Shown here: piece after piece, positions 52,320-59,419 of the stretch
Layout: each line of letters starts with the position of its first letter
Position numbering within the stretch: position 1 is the stretch's first letter
Origin: Proteobacteria bacterium UBA6503
Lineage (GTDB): Bacteria; Pseudomonadota; Alphaproteobacteria; UBA1280; UBA6503
Assembly: GCA_002436405.1 (NCBI GenBank)
Contig: DJLZ01000005.1
Location: 186,001-250,000 of the forward strand
DNA: 64,000 nt
Direction: 5' to 3'
Notes under the pieces: model-generated
Seen by the model: only the letters and a program-made list of their open reading frames with translations
Told to the model about the DNA's origin: nothing
Database searches by the model: none
Translations under genes and position numbers: made by a program

Positions 52320-53753
52320 ATGACAACAGCAATTACAGTTGCACGTGGTGATGGCATCGGCCCAGAAATTATGGACGCAAGCCTTCGCATTATGGAAGCC
52401 GCTGGCGCCGACATTAAACCTGAATTCGTAACCCTAGGTGAAGAAGCCTACAAAGCTGGCATCATGACAGGTGTTACCGACGAAGCTTGGGAATCAATTA
52501 ACCGTACTAAGCTTTTGTTTAAAGCACCACTAACCACCCCACAAGGTGGCGGCTACAAAAGTGTTAACGTAACACTGCGTAAATCACTTAGCCTGTTTGC
52601 GAACATTCGCCCGGTACGCACCATGACACCTTACGTGGACTCAAAGCACGATAAGTTCGACATGGTTGTGGTTCGTGAAAACGAAGAAGATCTATACGCA
52701 GGTATTGAGTACCGTCAAACACGTGACACTTGCCACTCAGTTAAGCTGCTAAGCCGTACAGGTAGCGAGATGATTGTGCGTTACGCCTTTGAATACGCCC
52801 GTGCTTACGGCCGTAAAAAGGTGACTGTTCTTGTGAAGGACAACATCATGAAAATCTCAGATGGTCTGTTCCACAAAGTATTTAAGCTGATTGCAGCTGA
52901 ATACCCAGAGATTGAAGCAGAAAGCCTGATTGTTGATATTGGTATGGCGCGCATTGCCGATACCCCAGAGCGCTTTGACGTTGTGGTAACCCTAAACCTT
53001 TACGGCGATATTGTTTCTGACATCGTCTCTCAAATTGCAGGTTCAGTGGGTCTTGCGGGTTCATCAAACATCGGCCAAAAGGCCTCAATGTTTGAAGCTG
53101 TGCACGGCTCAGCCCCTGACATTGCTGGTAAATCAATCGCCAACCCATCAGGCCTTCTAAACGCAGGTATCTTGATGCTGCGCCACATTGGCCAAGGCGA
53201 CGTTGCCGAGAAGATTGAAAACGCATGGCTTAAAACCATTGAAGACGGTGTACACACAGCCGATATCGCGAAGAAGGGCACCAATGCCGTTTCAACAAGC
53301 GAATTTGCTGACGCTGTAATTGCAAACCTTGGCGGTAAGCCAAGCACTTTGCCTGAAGCTGTGAACGCTGGTGCAAAATCAGTAAAACTGCCAAGCCCAC
53401 AAGAAACAACAAAATCAGTACGTACTAAGCAGTTGGTAGGTGTTGATGTGTTCTTGGATTGGGACGGCCAAAACATCAAAGAACTTGGCAAGGCTGTTGA
53501 AGCAAGTGCTGTAAGTGGCTTGGTGCTAAAAAGCATCTCAAGCCGTGGTATGCACGTTTACCCTTCAGACCGCGATGTAACTGCAGTTTCTGACCAATGG
53601 CGCTGCCGCTTTATGAGCCAAGGCGAAATGAAGAACAGTGACATCCGCCATATTCTTGAGAACATCGAGATGAAGGGCTTTGACTGGATTAAAACTGAAA
53701 ACCTATACACCTTTGATGGCGAAGTATGCTTCAGCCAATCACAAGGTGAATAA
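52320..53753 (+). CDS. isocitrate dehydrogenase, Rickettsia/Thermus-like, probably NAD-preferring
   Basis: A 477-residue isocitrate/isopropylmalate-dehydrogenase-family enzyme with a C-terminal extension of about 140 residues, as in the Thermus and Rickettsia types. It shows GDGIGPEIMDAS (about 10-21), KSVNVTLRKSLSLFANIRPV (substrate), RENEEDLYAGIEYRQT, NLYGDIVSDIVSQIAGSVGLAGSSNIG and HGSAPDIAG (about 262-270). The Asp-Ile after P occupies the place of Lys344-Tyr345 in E. coli Icd; in E. coli, changing these to Asp-Ile favours NAD, so NAD preference is likely but not proven. It decarboxylates isocitrate to 2-oxoglutarate. A second, unrelated-type isocitrate dehydrogenase follows. Isopropylmalate dehydrogenase is ruled out by length and by the extension. 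Confidence 0.85.
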   Translation: MTTAITVARGDGIGPEIMDASLRIMEAAGADIKPEFVTLGEEAYKAGIMTGVTDEAWESINRTKLLFKAPLTTPQGGGYKSVNVTLRKSLSLFANIRPVRTMTPYVDSKHDKFDMVVVRENEEDLYAGIEYRQTRDTCHSVKLLSRTGSEMIVRYAFEYARAYGRKKVTVLVKDNIMKISDGLFHKVFKLIAAEYPEIEAESLIVDIGMARIADTPERFDVVVTLNLYGDIVSDIVSQIAGSVGLAGSSNIGQKASMFEAVHGSAPDIAGKSIANPSGLLNAGILMLRHIGQGDVAEKIENAWLKTIEDGVHTADIAKKGTNAVSTSEFADAVIANLGGKPSTLPEAVNAGAKSVKLPSPQETTKSVRTKQLVGVDVFLDWDGQNIKELGKAVEASAVSGLVLKSISSRGMHVYPSDRDVTAVSDQWRCRFMSQGEMKNSDIRHILENIEMKGFDWIKTENLYTFDGEVCFSQSQGE

Positions 53754-53761
53754 AATTTAAC

Positions 53762-53868
53762 TGGTTCGGCGACCTTTTCACTTCATCGCTTAGTTGAGTT
53801 ACTCATGTAGATTATCTACACTTCGTACCTAAACTTTGCCCAATGAAGTAAAAATCTCATCCGAACCA
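53762..53868. repeat. nested inverted repeats between the two isocitrate dehydrogenase genes
   Basis: Outer arms TGGTTCGG (53762-53769) and CCGAACCA (53861-53868), with AAATTTA/TAAATTT continuing outside them. Middle arms are ACTTCAT (about 53780) and ATGAAGT (about 53844). An inner palindrome lies at 53806-53820. Together they could fold into one long stem or act as separate protein sites. Read by eye. Confidence 0.5.
53794..53822 (+). promoter_or_regulatory. icd promoter with operator-like palindrome
   Basis: TTGAGT (53794-53799), 17 bases, TACACT (53817-53822). The palindrome TGTAGATTATCTACA (53806-53820) sits between and over the -10, the classic place for a repressor site. It suggests that icd is controlled separately from the upstream isocitrate dehydrogenase. 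Confidence 0.45.
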
Positions 53869-53905
53869 TCCTAAATTTAAATAATATAAAGAAACGGAGC
53901 ACATT

Positions 53906-55156
53906 ATGGCTTTTGAAAAAATTAAAGTGCCTACTAAAGGCGAAAAAGTTGTTGTTTCAAATGGCAAACTAAACATTCCTGATAATCCAATTGTTGCCTA
54001 CATCGAAGGTGACGGCATTGGCCCAGATATCTGGAAAGCCACACAAAACGTACTTGATACAGCTGTAGAGAAAGCCTACGGCGGCAAGCGTGAAATTTCA
54101 TGGATGGAAGTATTCGCTGGCGAAAAAGCAAACGAAGTTTACGGCCGTGAAGTTTGGCTACCTGAAGAAACCCTAGAAGCCTTTAACGAATACCTACTTG
54201 GTATTAAAGGCCCTCTAACAACACCAGTAGGAGGCGGTTTCCGTAGCCTGAACGTAGCCCTACGTCAAGAGCTTGACCTTTACACATGTCTGCGCCCAGT
54301 GCAGTACTTTAAAGGTGTGCCAAGCCCAGTGAAACGCCCTGAAGACACAAACATGGTTGTATTCCGTGAAAACAGCGAAGACATTTACGCTGGTGTTGAG
54401 TGGGAAGCTGGCTCAGAAGGCGCTAAGAAAATGGTTAAGTTCATGCAAGAAGAAATGGGCGTGAAGAAGATTCGCTTCCCTGAAACTTCAGGCATTGGTA
54501 TTAAGCCAGTATCTAAAGAAGGTACCGAGCGTTTGGTACGTGCCGCAATGGACTACGCCATTGAAAACAAGCTTCCTAGCCTGACACTTGTTCACAAAGG
54601 GAACATCATGAAGTTCACCGAAGGTGCCTTCAAGCAATGGGGTTACGACCTAGTACGTAAAGAGTACGCTGATAAAGCTGTAGTCGCTGAAGACGTAAAC
54701 TGGGAAGAGCAACCAGGCAAGGTAATGGTGAAAGACGTTATCGCCGATGCATTCTTGCAGCAAATCCTAACACGCCCAGCTGAATACAGCGTTATCGCAA
54801 CCATGAACCTAAACGGTGACTACATCTCTGACGCTTTGGCGGCATGTGTAGGCGGTATCGGTATTGCGCCTGGTGCAAACATTAACTACAACACTGGCCA
54901 CGCTATCTTTGAAGCGACACACGGTACAGCACCTAAGTACGCTGGTATGGACAAAGTGAACCCAAGCTCACTTATCCTATCGGGCGAGATGATGCTACGC
55001 CACATGGGCTGGACTGAAGCTGCCGACATGGTTATTGGTGGTGTTGAAGCCGCAATTACAGCGAAGACTGTAACTTACGACTTTGCCCGCATGATGGACG
55101 GCGCTAAAGAAGTTAAATGTTCTGAGTTTGGTGAGGCTATCATCAAACACATGTAA
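53906..55156 (+). CDS. icd: NADP-dependent isocitrate dehydrogenase, E. coli type
   Basis: A 416-residue enzyme, the same length as E. coli Icd and very similar throughout: LTTPVGGGFRSLNVALRQELDLYTCLRPV, FRENSEDIYAGVEW, TLVHKGNIMKFTEGAFK, NLNGDYISDALAACVGGIGIAPGANIN and HGTAPKYAGMDKVNPSSLIL. Lys344 and Tyr345 (in APKYAG) are the residues that select NADP. Ser114 in RSLNVA corresponds to the Ser113 phosphorylated by AceK in E. coli; no aceK is in the window. GGAG lies before the ATG. Its 152-base upstream region is full of nested palindromes. This form is not the type most alphaproteobacteria use. Confidence 0.96.
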   Translation: MAFEKIKVPTKGEKVVVSNGKLNIPDNPIVAYIEGDGIGPDIWKATQNVLDTAVEKAYGGKREISWMEVFAGEKANEVYGREVWLPEETLEAFNEYLLGIKGPLTTPVGGGFRSLNVALRQELDLYTCLRPVQYFKGVPSPVKRPEDTNMVVFRENSEDIYAGVEWEAGSEGAKKMVKFMQEEMGVKKIRFPETSGIGIKPVSKEGTERLVRAAMDYAIENKLPSLTLVHKGNIMKFTEGAFKQWGYDLVRKEYADKAVVAEDVNWEEQPGKVMVKDVIADAFLQQILTRPAEYSVIATMNLNGDYISDALAACVGGIGIAPGANINYNTGHAIFEATHGTAPKYAGMDKVNPSSLILSGEMMLRHMGWTEAADMVIGGVEAAITAKTVTYDFARMMDGAKEVKCSEFGEAIIKHM

Positions 55157-55164
55157 TCTTTAAA

Positions 55165-55323
55165 CACGCTAGGCTAGCAAAGCTAGACCTAGCGTGCTGG
55201 GATTACCTCCCAGCTCCCATCGGCAACCTCGCACTTTGTGCTCGGGATGCCGCATGCCCTTGGCATGATTTAAGGGGGCACGCCCAATAATAAAAACCGC
55301 CGTAGGAATACGGCGGTTTTTTG
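55165..55323 (+). repeat. run of consecutive hairpins after icd
   Basis: Hairpin 1 at 55165-55196: CACGCTAGG/CCTAGCGTG with an inner CTAGC/GCTAG. Hairpin 2 at 55197-55213: CTGGGA/TCCCAG. Hairpin 3 at 55221-55252: CGGCA/TGCCG around CC/GG and GCAC/GTGC. Hairpin 4 at 55253-55267: CATGCC/GGCATG. An intrinsic terminator follows at 55292. Almost no unpaired spacer. It could be a processed 3' UTR, a small RNA or a REP-like element. Confidence 0.6.
55292..55323 (+). terminator. intrinsic terminator after the hairpin run
   Basis: A 13-bp stem AAAAACCGCCGTA/TACGGCGGTTTTT with a GGAA tetraloop and more T's. It ends the icd transcript and/or a small RNA. Confidence 0.93.
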
Positions 55324-55337
55324 TTTAAACTATACCC

Positions 55338-55937
55338 ATGAATGATATGAACGAAACGCACAACATGCCACACGGCATTAAGCCCATTACGCAAGAGATT
55401 CGCCATAAGGCGATGCTTGAGCTTGTGCCTCAAAAGAAACGCGCCTATTTCGAGCGTGTGTTCACTGATATTGAAGCAGGCCACATGATTACCATGAACT
55501 GGGGCGCAGCCTTCTGGAGCTTCATGTGGTTCTTCTATCACCGTATGTTTAAGTGGGGGTGGGTGGCTTTCTTTGCCTTTATGCTAGTTGACCACGCTGG
55601 TGAGTACATTTTGGGCGCTGATGGTAATACCATCGCTGTTCAAACCATCGACTTTTTTGCCCCAATTGTGGTTTCAATTTTAGGGATGGGCCTTTTTGCA
55701 AACTACGTGTACTTCCAGCACCTGAATACTCTCGTCCGCAAAAGTTGGTTTAGCCGTGGCCAGATGCTGCCCGAAGAAACTTGGCACCAGTCGCTACGCC
55801 GTAAGGGCGGGGTTGACCTTAAAAGCGCCGTAATCGCTACGGCATTGGGTTTGGGTATCTACGTCGTTAAGACAATGCTTATGCTGTACCTCGGCTTTGA
55901 AAAGCTGCCTCAGGGTTACCAGCAACTTCCTTACTAA
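55338..55937 (+). CDS. DUF2628-like membrane protein
   Basis: A 199-residue protein with three or four hydrophobic segments (about 55-75, 80-95, 105-130 and 168-188). The stretch MNWGAAFWSFMWFFYHRMFKWGW resembles the NWxAxFFGPFWFLYRxMW pattern of DUF2628 proteins. A charged N-terminal helix (ITQEIRHKAMLELVPQKKRAYFERVF) precedes it. Function unknown. The start is ATG 55338 or 55347; the gene begins 15 bases after a terminator, so any promoter must overlap that terminator. Confidence 0.7.
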   Translation: MNDMNETHNMPHGIKPITQEIRHKAMLELVPQKKRAYFERVFTDIEAGHMITMNWGAAFWSFMWFFYHRMFKWGWVAFFAFMLVDHAGEYILGADGNTIAVQTIDFFAPIVVSILGMGLFANYVYFQHLNTLVRKSWFSRGQMLPEETWHQSLRRKGGVDLKSAVIATALGLGIYVVKTMLMLYLGFEKLPQGYQQLPY

Positions 55938-55973
55938 TTTCTATCCTTAATATGCGCATCTTCATATTCATCA

Positions 55974-56001
55974 TAAAAAAAGAAGCCCCCGAAGGGGCTT
56001 C
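55974..56001 (-). terminator. terminator for rpmB
   Basis: GAAGCCCC-CGAA-GGGGCTTC with an A-run on the plus strand, which gives TTTTTTT on the minus strand after rpmB. Confidence 0.88.
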
Positions 56002-56048
56002 AGTAAGAGATCAGCTCGTAAGAACTAAAAACTTATTCAGAATGAAAC

Positions 56049-56342
56049 TTACTTAGCTTCAGCTTCTTTCGCTTTAATAGCTTTACGAAGCTTTAGAGCG
56101 CCTTCTGAAAATGTTTTGTAGCCTTTGTAGCCTTGCATGAACAAGTCAATGTTGCCGTATTTAGCAATTGTACGGATAGCGTTTGTGCTAACACGTAGAG
56201 TAACGTTGCGGCCTAGGGTAATGCTGTGGAAAGTTTTTTCCTGCAGGTTAGGCAACTGACGACGCTTAGTTTTGTTCATAGCGTGTGATACGTTGTTCGC
56301 AACGCTAGGCTTTTTGCCGGTAATTTCGCAAACTCGTGACAT
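56049..56342 (-). CDS. rpmB: 50S ribosomal protein L28
   Basis: A 97-residue L28, basic, with the start SRVCEITGKKPSVANNVSHAMNKTKRRQLPNLQ and TLRVSTNAIRTI. It is a structural protein of the large ribosomal subunit. The C-terminal extension KAIKAKEAEAK is typical of alphaproteobacterial L28, which is longer than that of E. coli. I choose the ATG at 56342, with AAGGAA about 8 bases upstream; the frame extends to 56366. Single gene with its own terminator. The stretch 56343-56567 upstream is noncoding and probably carries its promoter. Confidence 0.96.
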   Translation of the reverse strand: MSRVCEITGKKPSVANNVSHAMNKTKRRQLPNLQEKTFHSITLGRNVTLRVSTNAIRTIAKYGNIDLFMQGYKGYKTFSEGALKLRKAIKAKEAEAK

Positions 56343-56567
56343 TTGAGTATTCCTTAATCTTTTCAAAATTATGCATCAACAGTTGGTAATAAACAGTTGG
56401 TGCGAAACCTGTGTAAATCTATATCAAAATCCGCCTCAATAGGCGATTGAGGTGTATTTGTAGCTAGCTTCGGCTGCTTTGTCAATAGCTGGGTGGGGTT
56501 AAATCGCAATTTTTATTGAGATTTATGCCCTTAGCTTAAATATGCCCCCTAAAGTGTGGCCATATAA

Positions 56568-57002
56568 TTAGTATTTAAACGTTCTAAAGGCCCCAGCTGG
56601 TGCAGGCACGGGGTACACACCATCACGTGCAATAAAGGTCATGGTTGCAGGCAGCTGAATGCTTTCACCACGCTTAAGGGTTACATCCATGGTGCAGTCA
56701 AGGCCGCGTAGGAGGCCGATAATGTGCAGTTTAAGCTGGTTATCTTCATCAAGTAGGCTTACGACGGCATAGCCTTTACCTGTAACGTCAGCTTCAACCG
56801 TTGTTGTGCTACCCGCTTTAAGCTGAACTTCGCTGCAGGGTAGGTTAACTCTAGTTTCGGCCTTGATGTTCATTTTCGCTGTTTCGGTGGTAAGGCTTAC
56901 TTGGTAGGGCAGGTTCAAAATAATGGCAGCTGCAATGGCCGCAATTAGGAACACTGATAATACAATTAGTTGCGATGCTTTTAATTTTTCAAAGTATTTC
57001 AT
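56568..57002 (-). CDS. uncharacterised membrane-anchored protein
   Basis: A 144-residue protein with one hydrophobic N-terminal segment (about 10-32, LIVLSVFLIAAIAAAIILNL), then an extracytoplasmic beta-rich domain containing two cysteines (NLPCSEVQLKAGS and GLDCTMDVTLKRGE) that could pair. No family is recognised. I choose the ATG at 57002, with AAAGG about 10 bases upstream; the frame extends to 57050 but the extra residues are not protein-like. Confidence 0.65.
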   Translation of the reverse strand: MKYFEKLKASQLIVLSVFLIAAIAAAIILNLPYQVSLTTETAKMNIKAETRVNLPCSEVQLKAGSTTTVEADVTGKGYAVVSLLDEDNQLKLHIIGLLRGLDCTMDVTLKRGESIQLPATMTFIARDGVYPVPAPAGAFRTFKY

Positions 57003-57042
57003 ACGGGTATGCCTTTTATAAACTGTACTAATTGTATACCAA

Positions 57043-57051
57043 TTATGCACA
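57043..57051 (+). promoter_or_regulatory. DnaA-box match
   Basis: TTATGCACA fits the consensus TTATNCACA. It overlaps a palindrome AATTG-TATAC-CAATT (57030-57044), about 30 bases upstream of the gene at 57002. One of two consensus matches in this intergenic stretch of 295 bases. Confidence 0.45.
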
Positions 57052-57253
57052 CCCTCTGCCTATAAGTTTTTATTTGCACACCAAAGGGTAGTAATGCACC
57101 TGCATGATAACTAACCCGTATACGTTCTGTATTAAACTGTTGAAAATAAACATATTTAATTGAACGCCAAAAGGGCAAATACAGTGCCAATTTGTATGGT
57201 GATGAAAAAGCTAACTTATTACAAAGCAAGCACTTGTTGTTTTATCAACAAAG

Positions 57254-57262
57254 TTATCCACA
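57254..57262 (+). promoter_or_regulatory. DnaA-box match
   Basis: TTATCCACA, the strong consensus DnaA box, 36 bases before the yqgE stop and 211 bases from the other match. The region between is AT-rich and has no gene. Confidence 0.5.
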
Positions 57263-57297
57263 GGGTAGGGGTGTTGTGAATGTGAAAGGCGATGTGT

Positions 57298-57873
57298 TTA
57301 GGCACTGCCGTGCGGCACTGAGATGCGTGACGGATCAAGCCCAAGCTTTTTCATACAGGCATCGTGGCGCTGTTCGGGTGGGGTTTTATACAGAATGTCA
57401 GTATCGGCGCTAAGGGTAAACCAGCTGTTTTCAACCAGTTCTTGTTCAAGTTGGCCGCTGTCCCAGCCTGAGTATCCTAAGCAAAAGTTTAGGTCTTCTG
57501 GGGCGGTGCCACGGGCAATGGCCGTTACAATGTCTGACGTTGCTGAAAGATTAATATTCGGCGCAATACGCATTGTGCTTTCGTGTTGGTAGCCATCGTT
57601 ATGCAGTACAAAGCCTCGGTTAATCTCAACCGGCCCGCCTGAGAAAATCACAGGGTCACCCGCTGAGCTACTGCGTGGGATTTCAAGCTCTGAGGTAATC
57701 TCGGTAAAGGTAATGTCTTCTAATGGGCGGTTAATGACTACACCCATTGTGCCTTCTTCTGTGTGGCTACAAATGTAAATAACGGTATTTTCCCATGGGG
57801 TATCGTTCAGGGCAGGTGAGGCCACAAGCAAAGTGTTTTGCAGACCAGTCATAAATTTATCAGCGTCTTGCAT
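57298..57873 (-). CDS. YqgE/AlgH family protein
   Basis: A 191-residue DUF179 protein. It shows LLVASPALNDTPWENTVIYICSHTEEGTMGVVINRPLE, VIFSGGPVEINRGFVLH, and FCLGYSGWDSGQLEQELVENSWF, the last being the family hallmark. The biochemical role is not known; in many proteobacteria the gene lies near ruvX or redox genes. The ATG at 57873 gives normal length. It is leftward, 33 bases from rnhA, and may be part of the thrB-rnhA-yqgE operon. Confidence 0.9.
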   Translation of the reverse strand: MQDADKFMTGLQNTLLVASPALNDTPWENTVIYICSHTEEGTMGVVINRPLEDITFTEITSELEIPRSSSAGDPVIFSGGPVEINRGFVLHNDGYQHESTMRIAPNINLSATSDIVTAIARGTAPEDLNFCLGYSGWDSGQLEQELVENSWFTLSADTDILYKTPPEQRHDACMKKLGLDPSRISVPHGSA

Positions 57874-57905
57874 AGGTACCCCAATCAGATTATAGGCGTT
57901 AAGTC

Positions 57906-58373
57906 TTAAGCTTTCTTAGCAAGCTTCTCATACTTATGGCGCCCTCTGATAGCTAGCTTGTCGGCACGTTCGTTCATAGGGTCGCCCGAGTGGCCTTTAA
58001 CCCATGTGAACTCTACGGTATGGCGTGTCAGTTGATGGTCAAGTTCTTGCCAAAGGTCTTGGTTTTCAACGGGCTTTTTGGCCGCTGTTTTCCAGCCACG
58101 GGCTTTCCAGTTATCCATCCATTCAGTTGCGCCTTGCAGCACGTACTTAGAGTCTGTGTAAAGGTCAACCACGCAGTGCTTTTTAAGCAGGGCGAGGGCC
58201 TCAATAACAGCTTGAAGCTCCATACGGTTATTGGTGGTATCTTCAGTACCGCCAAAAATTTCTTTCTCAACGCCATTCCAAACCAGTACGGCACCCCAGC
58301 CACCGGGGCCTGGGTTACCTGAACAGGCACCATCAGTATAAATGATTACGTTTGGGCTTGGTTTTGCAGTCAT
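57906..58373 (-). CDS. rnhA: ribonuclease HI
   Basis: A 155-residue RNase H1, which degrades RNA in RNA-DNA hybrids. The four acidic residues are visible in IIYTDGACSGNPGPGGWGAVL (Asp), NRMELQAVIEAL (Glu), DLYTDSKYV (Asp) and GDPMNERADKLA (Asp), with the catalytic His in VKGHSGD. Its ATG overlaps the stop of thrB (TAATG), so the two are translationally coupled, an arrangement common in alphaproteobacteria. Confidence 0.97.
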   Translation of the reverse strand: MTAKPSPNVIIYTDGACSGNPGPGGWGAVLVWNGVEKEIFGGTEDTTNNRMELQAVIEALALLKKHCVVDLYTDSKYVLQGATEWMDNWKARGWKTAAKKPVENQDLWQELDHQLTRHTVEFTWVKGHSGDPMNERADKLAIRGRHKYEKLAKKA

Positions 58374-59338
58374 TAGAAATTCAGTTCTTTAATGTTTTTG
58401 TCATCTTGAAAAAACTCAAGGCGCTTGCCGTAGGCCTCAGGTGGGCGCGGCCCTTCATGGTGGTCTTCGTTATGTTCGCCGTCAGCATCTTGCTCAAGGC
58501 ATTGCAGGCGCATGGTCATGATAGCGCAGCAGGCTCGGCGGCAAAGCTCAGGCATAGCGGCAGCTTCTTTTGCGGTTAAAGGTCTAACATTTGTATAGCC
58601 TTTGTAAAAGCCTTTAAATACGGCGGGTAGGTGATTGCCGTCCTTATCAAAGCCCCAAGCGGTTAGCGCCATAGCAAGGTCGTACGCAAAAGCATCTAGG
58701 CCCGCAAGGTTAAAGTCAATCACGCCGCTTACATAGCCCCCTTCAAACAATACATTATCGGGGAAGAAGTCTGCATGGGTCACGCCCTGCGGTAAGTTAA
58801 GGCGTGATTCTTGGTTGCTCACTTGCCAAGCAGGCTCGGCGTATAGTTTTTTATACATGGGGTGTTCGGTACAGGTGAGTTTCTTAGCAAAAGCCTGATG
58901 GGCTTCCGCCGCCCATGCTTGGGCTACAGGGGCGGCATAGCCTTCGCTTGCAATATGAAGATTTGCTAGGGTAGCACCAGCTTTTTCAGCATGTTTAGCT
59001 GTTTGTTTGCCATGCTCACCACGTAGGTAATAGCTAATCACACATACTTTTTTGCCAATGTATTGCACAAAGCTGCCGGTGGTGTCGGGCAGGTAGGTAA
59101 TAACGTTTTGGCCCTTGTTATTTAGGTATTCTAAAAACTGGGGAAGCCAGCTCATCTGCGCTGCTTCTTCAGGGCGTTCAAAAAGGGTGCACACATAGCG
59201 GCCAGTGGTGGTGGCAAACATGTAGTTTGTGTTGGCTGTCCCTTCGGCGATAGGGGTTAGGCTTAAAGGCTCACCAATATCGTACCGCTCCAAAATGGGG
59301 GTAAGGTCGTCGAGGGTTAATTTTGTGTAAACGGCCAT
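58373..59338 (-). CDS. thrB: homoserine kinase (type II, APH fold)
   Basis: A 321-residue protein of the aminoglycoside-phosphotransferase-like homoserine kinase family used by alphaproteobacteria and pseudomonads. It phosphorylates homoserine for threonine synthesis. TPIAEGTANTNYMFAT (glycine-rich loop) is followed by VTHADFFPDNVLFEGGYVSGVIDFNLAG, which holds the Brenner-type catalytic Asp/Asn and the metal-binding Asp, and FAYDLAMALTAWGFDK. No thrC is nearby. First gene of a leftward thrB-rnhA unit, divergent from hemL across 81 bases that must hold both promoters. Confidence 0.94.
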   Translation of the reverse strand: MAVYTKLTLDDLTPILERYDIGEPLSLTPIAEGTANTNYMFATTTGRYVCTLFERPEEAAQMSWLPQFLEYLNNKGQNVITYLPDTTGSFVQYIGKKVCVISYYLRGEHGKQTAKHAEKAGATLANLHIASEGYAAPVAQAWAAEAHQAFAKKLTCTEHPMYKKLYAEPAWQVSNQESRLNLPQGVTHADFFPDNVLFEGGYVSGVIDFNLAGLDAFAYDLAMALTAWGFDKDGNHLPAVFKGFYKGYTNVRPLTAKEAAAMPELCRRACCAIMTMRLQCLEQDADGEHNEDHHEGPRPPEAYGKRLEFFQDDKNIKELNF

Positions 59339-59419
59339 TTTGTGCGTTCTTTAGCTCTTTTTTTTATGCGTAGGCTCTGGTATATATGAGCACGTCTTAA
59401 CGTATTTTAAAAGAAAGTT

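Noticed and set aside
53030..53536. Open frame of 168 codons opposite the first isocitrate dehydrogenase
   Set aside because: Antisense shadow; the real gene has full motifs here.
55203..55541. Open frame of 112 codons on the minus strand across the hairpin run and the DUF2628-like gene
   Set aside because: It spans several hairpins and a terminator, overlaps a better gene, and has no ribosome-binding site.
57003..57297. Chromosome replication origin
   Set aside because: Only two consensus DnaA boxes, no cluster of boxes with an obvious unwinding element, and no typical origin neighbours. Kept as a finding about DnaA boxes only.
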